DNA from: Cytophagales bacterium
GTDB lineage: Bacteria > Bacteroidota > Bacteroidia > Cytophagales > Cyclobacteriaceae
Assembly (NCBI GenBank): GCA_003541895.1
Contig: DPLR01000547.1
Coordinates: forward strand, 1-6,061
Reading direction: 5' to 3'
Length of the DNA stretch: 6,061 nucleotides
The notes beneath the pieces were generated by a model. It was not told the DNA's origin. It saw only the letters and a list, made by a program, of their open reading frames with translations, and ran no database searches. A program made the translations under genes and the position numbers. How positions within the stretch are numbered: position 1 is the first letter of the stretch; every line of letters starts with the position of its first letter. This document shows, one piece after another, positions 5,505 to 6,061 of the stretch.

Positions 5505-6061
5505 ATGGAAAAACTTCTCATCGTATTTATTGCCTTTTGGTCGACCATTGCAGAATCCTCAGCACAAAAAAGTCCATTGAAGGTTGGCATTGTCGGATTG
5601 ACACACAGCCACGTGCATGGTATTCTTGGCCGAGAGAAGCGCGGAGACATTGAAATTGTTGGCATTGCTGAACCTAATCGTGAACTGGCTGAACGTTATG
5701 CGAAGCAGTACAATTTTTCAATGAAGCTGGTGTACAATACCATGGAAGAAATGATTGCCGCCACACACCCGGAGGCAATGACAGCCTTCGGGAATATTTT
5801 TCAACACCTGGAAGTAGTTGAAAAATGTGCGCCCAAAGGAATTCATGTGATGGTAGAAAAACCATTGGCCGTGAATTTAGATCATGCTAATAAAATGGCA
5901 GCGCTAGCAAAAAAATACAACATACAACTGCTTACGAATTATGAAACCACGTGGTACCCATCCAATCACAAGGCATACGAATTATTCAACAGCGGAAAGA
6001 TTGGTGACATACGCAAAGTAATTATTAGCGACGTTCACCTCTGGCCAGCGCAGCTTCGGGG
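5505..6061 (+). CDS. Exported Gfo/Idh/MocA-family oxidoreductase, N-terminal part (3' truncated by window edge)
   Basis: The frame is open from ATG 5505 to the window end (185 codons). A Sec-type signal peptide (MEKLLIVFIAFWSTIAESSAQ, cleavage probably near residue 20-21) precedes the NAD(P)-binding Rossmann fold: K-V-G-I-V-G-L-T-H-S-H-V-H-G (26-39), a second strand I-V-G-I-A-E-P-N with acidic E56, helix E-L-A-E-R-Y-A, and the family signature V-M-V-E-K-P-L-A (116-122), where E-K-P is the conserved catalytic/cofactor motif. The following K-Y-N-I-Q-L-L-T-N-Y and G-K-I-G-D-I-R-K-V begin the C-terminal substrate domain. The glycine-rich loop is atypical, with T33 and H36 where Gly is usual. Such enzymes act on sugars or related polyols; the substrate cannot be read here. 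A periplasmic location implies a tightly bound cofactor, as in glucose-fructose oxidoreductase. No Shine-Dalgarno is visible; an ATG at 5494 lies in another frame. Confidence 0.88.
   Translation, partial: MEKLLIVFIAFWSTIAESSAQKSPLKVGIVGLTHSHVHGILGREKRGDIEIVGIAEPNRELAERYAKQYNFSMKLVYNTMEEMIAATHPEAMTAFGNIFQHLEVVEKCAPKGIHVMVEKPLAVNLDHANKMAALAKKYNIQLLTNYETTWYPSNHKAYELFNSGKIGDIRKVIISDVHLWPAQLR

Noticed and set aside
5320..5580. 86-aa + strand ORF across the divergent spacer
   Set aside because: It runs through the promoter region and ends within the oxidoreductase in a different frame; its sequence is not domain-like.

Overview
The window looks like chromosomal DNA from a member of the Bacteroidota, probably a Cytophagales-type bacterium. 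The evidence is a type IX secretion system (T9SS) Plug protein, an ECF sigma factor overlapping a trans-envelope anti-sigma/beta-barrel protein, a DUF4382 lipoprotein with a Bacteroidota surface-export signal (C-S-K-D-E), a YaiO-type outer membrane barrel, few Shine-Dalgarno sequences, and a moderately AT-rich composition. No tRNA, rRNA, CRISPR array, transposase or phage gene was seen.

Layout from left to right: (1) the 3' end of a YaiO-family outer membrane beta-barrel gene on the + strand; (2) a 170-bp spacer and a small two-helix membrane protein ORF (+) whose 3' end overlaps the next gene tail to tail by 8 bp; (3) a minus-strand operon, transcribed right to left, of an ECF sigma factor followed by a 523-aa protein with an anti-sigma-like N-terminus, one inner-membrane helix, a long disordered Lys/Asn/Ser-rich linker and a C-terminal beta-barrel, the two genes overlapping by 29 bp; (4) a short divergent control region with an inverted repeat and a Bacteroidota-type -7 box; (5) the T9SS Plug gene (+), whose N-terminal coding region is interrupted by a GC-rich palindromic repeat of about 110 bp; (6) an intrinsic terminator between convergent genes; (7) a DUF4382 surface lipoprotein gene (-); (8) a 196-bp divergent spacer; (9) the 5' part of an exported Gfo/Idh/MocA-family oxidoreductase (+), which runs off the right edge.

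The products are mostly envelope proteins. The best candidate for a less familiar system is the sigma factor/anti-sigma-barrel pair. It resembles the dual membrane-spanning anti-sigma factors (Dma) described in Bacteroides, in which one polypeptide links an outer membrane barrel to a cytoplasmic sigma factor. It lies head to head with a T9SS component, so shared regulation is possible but unproven. The second notable point is the in-frame repeat in the Plug leader, which leaves no alternative ATG near the signal peptide.
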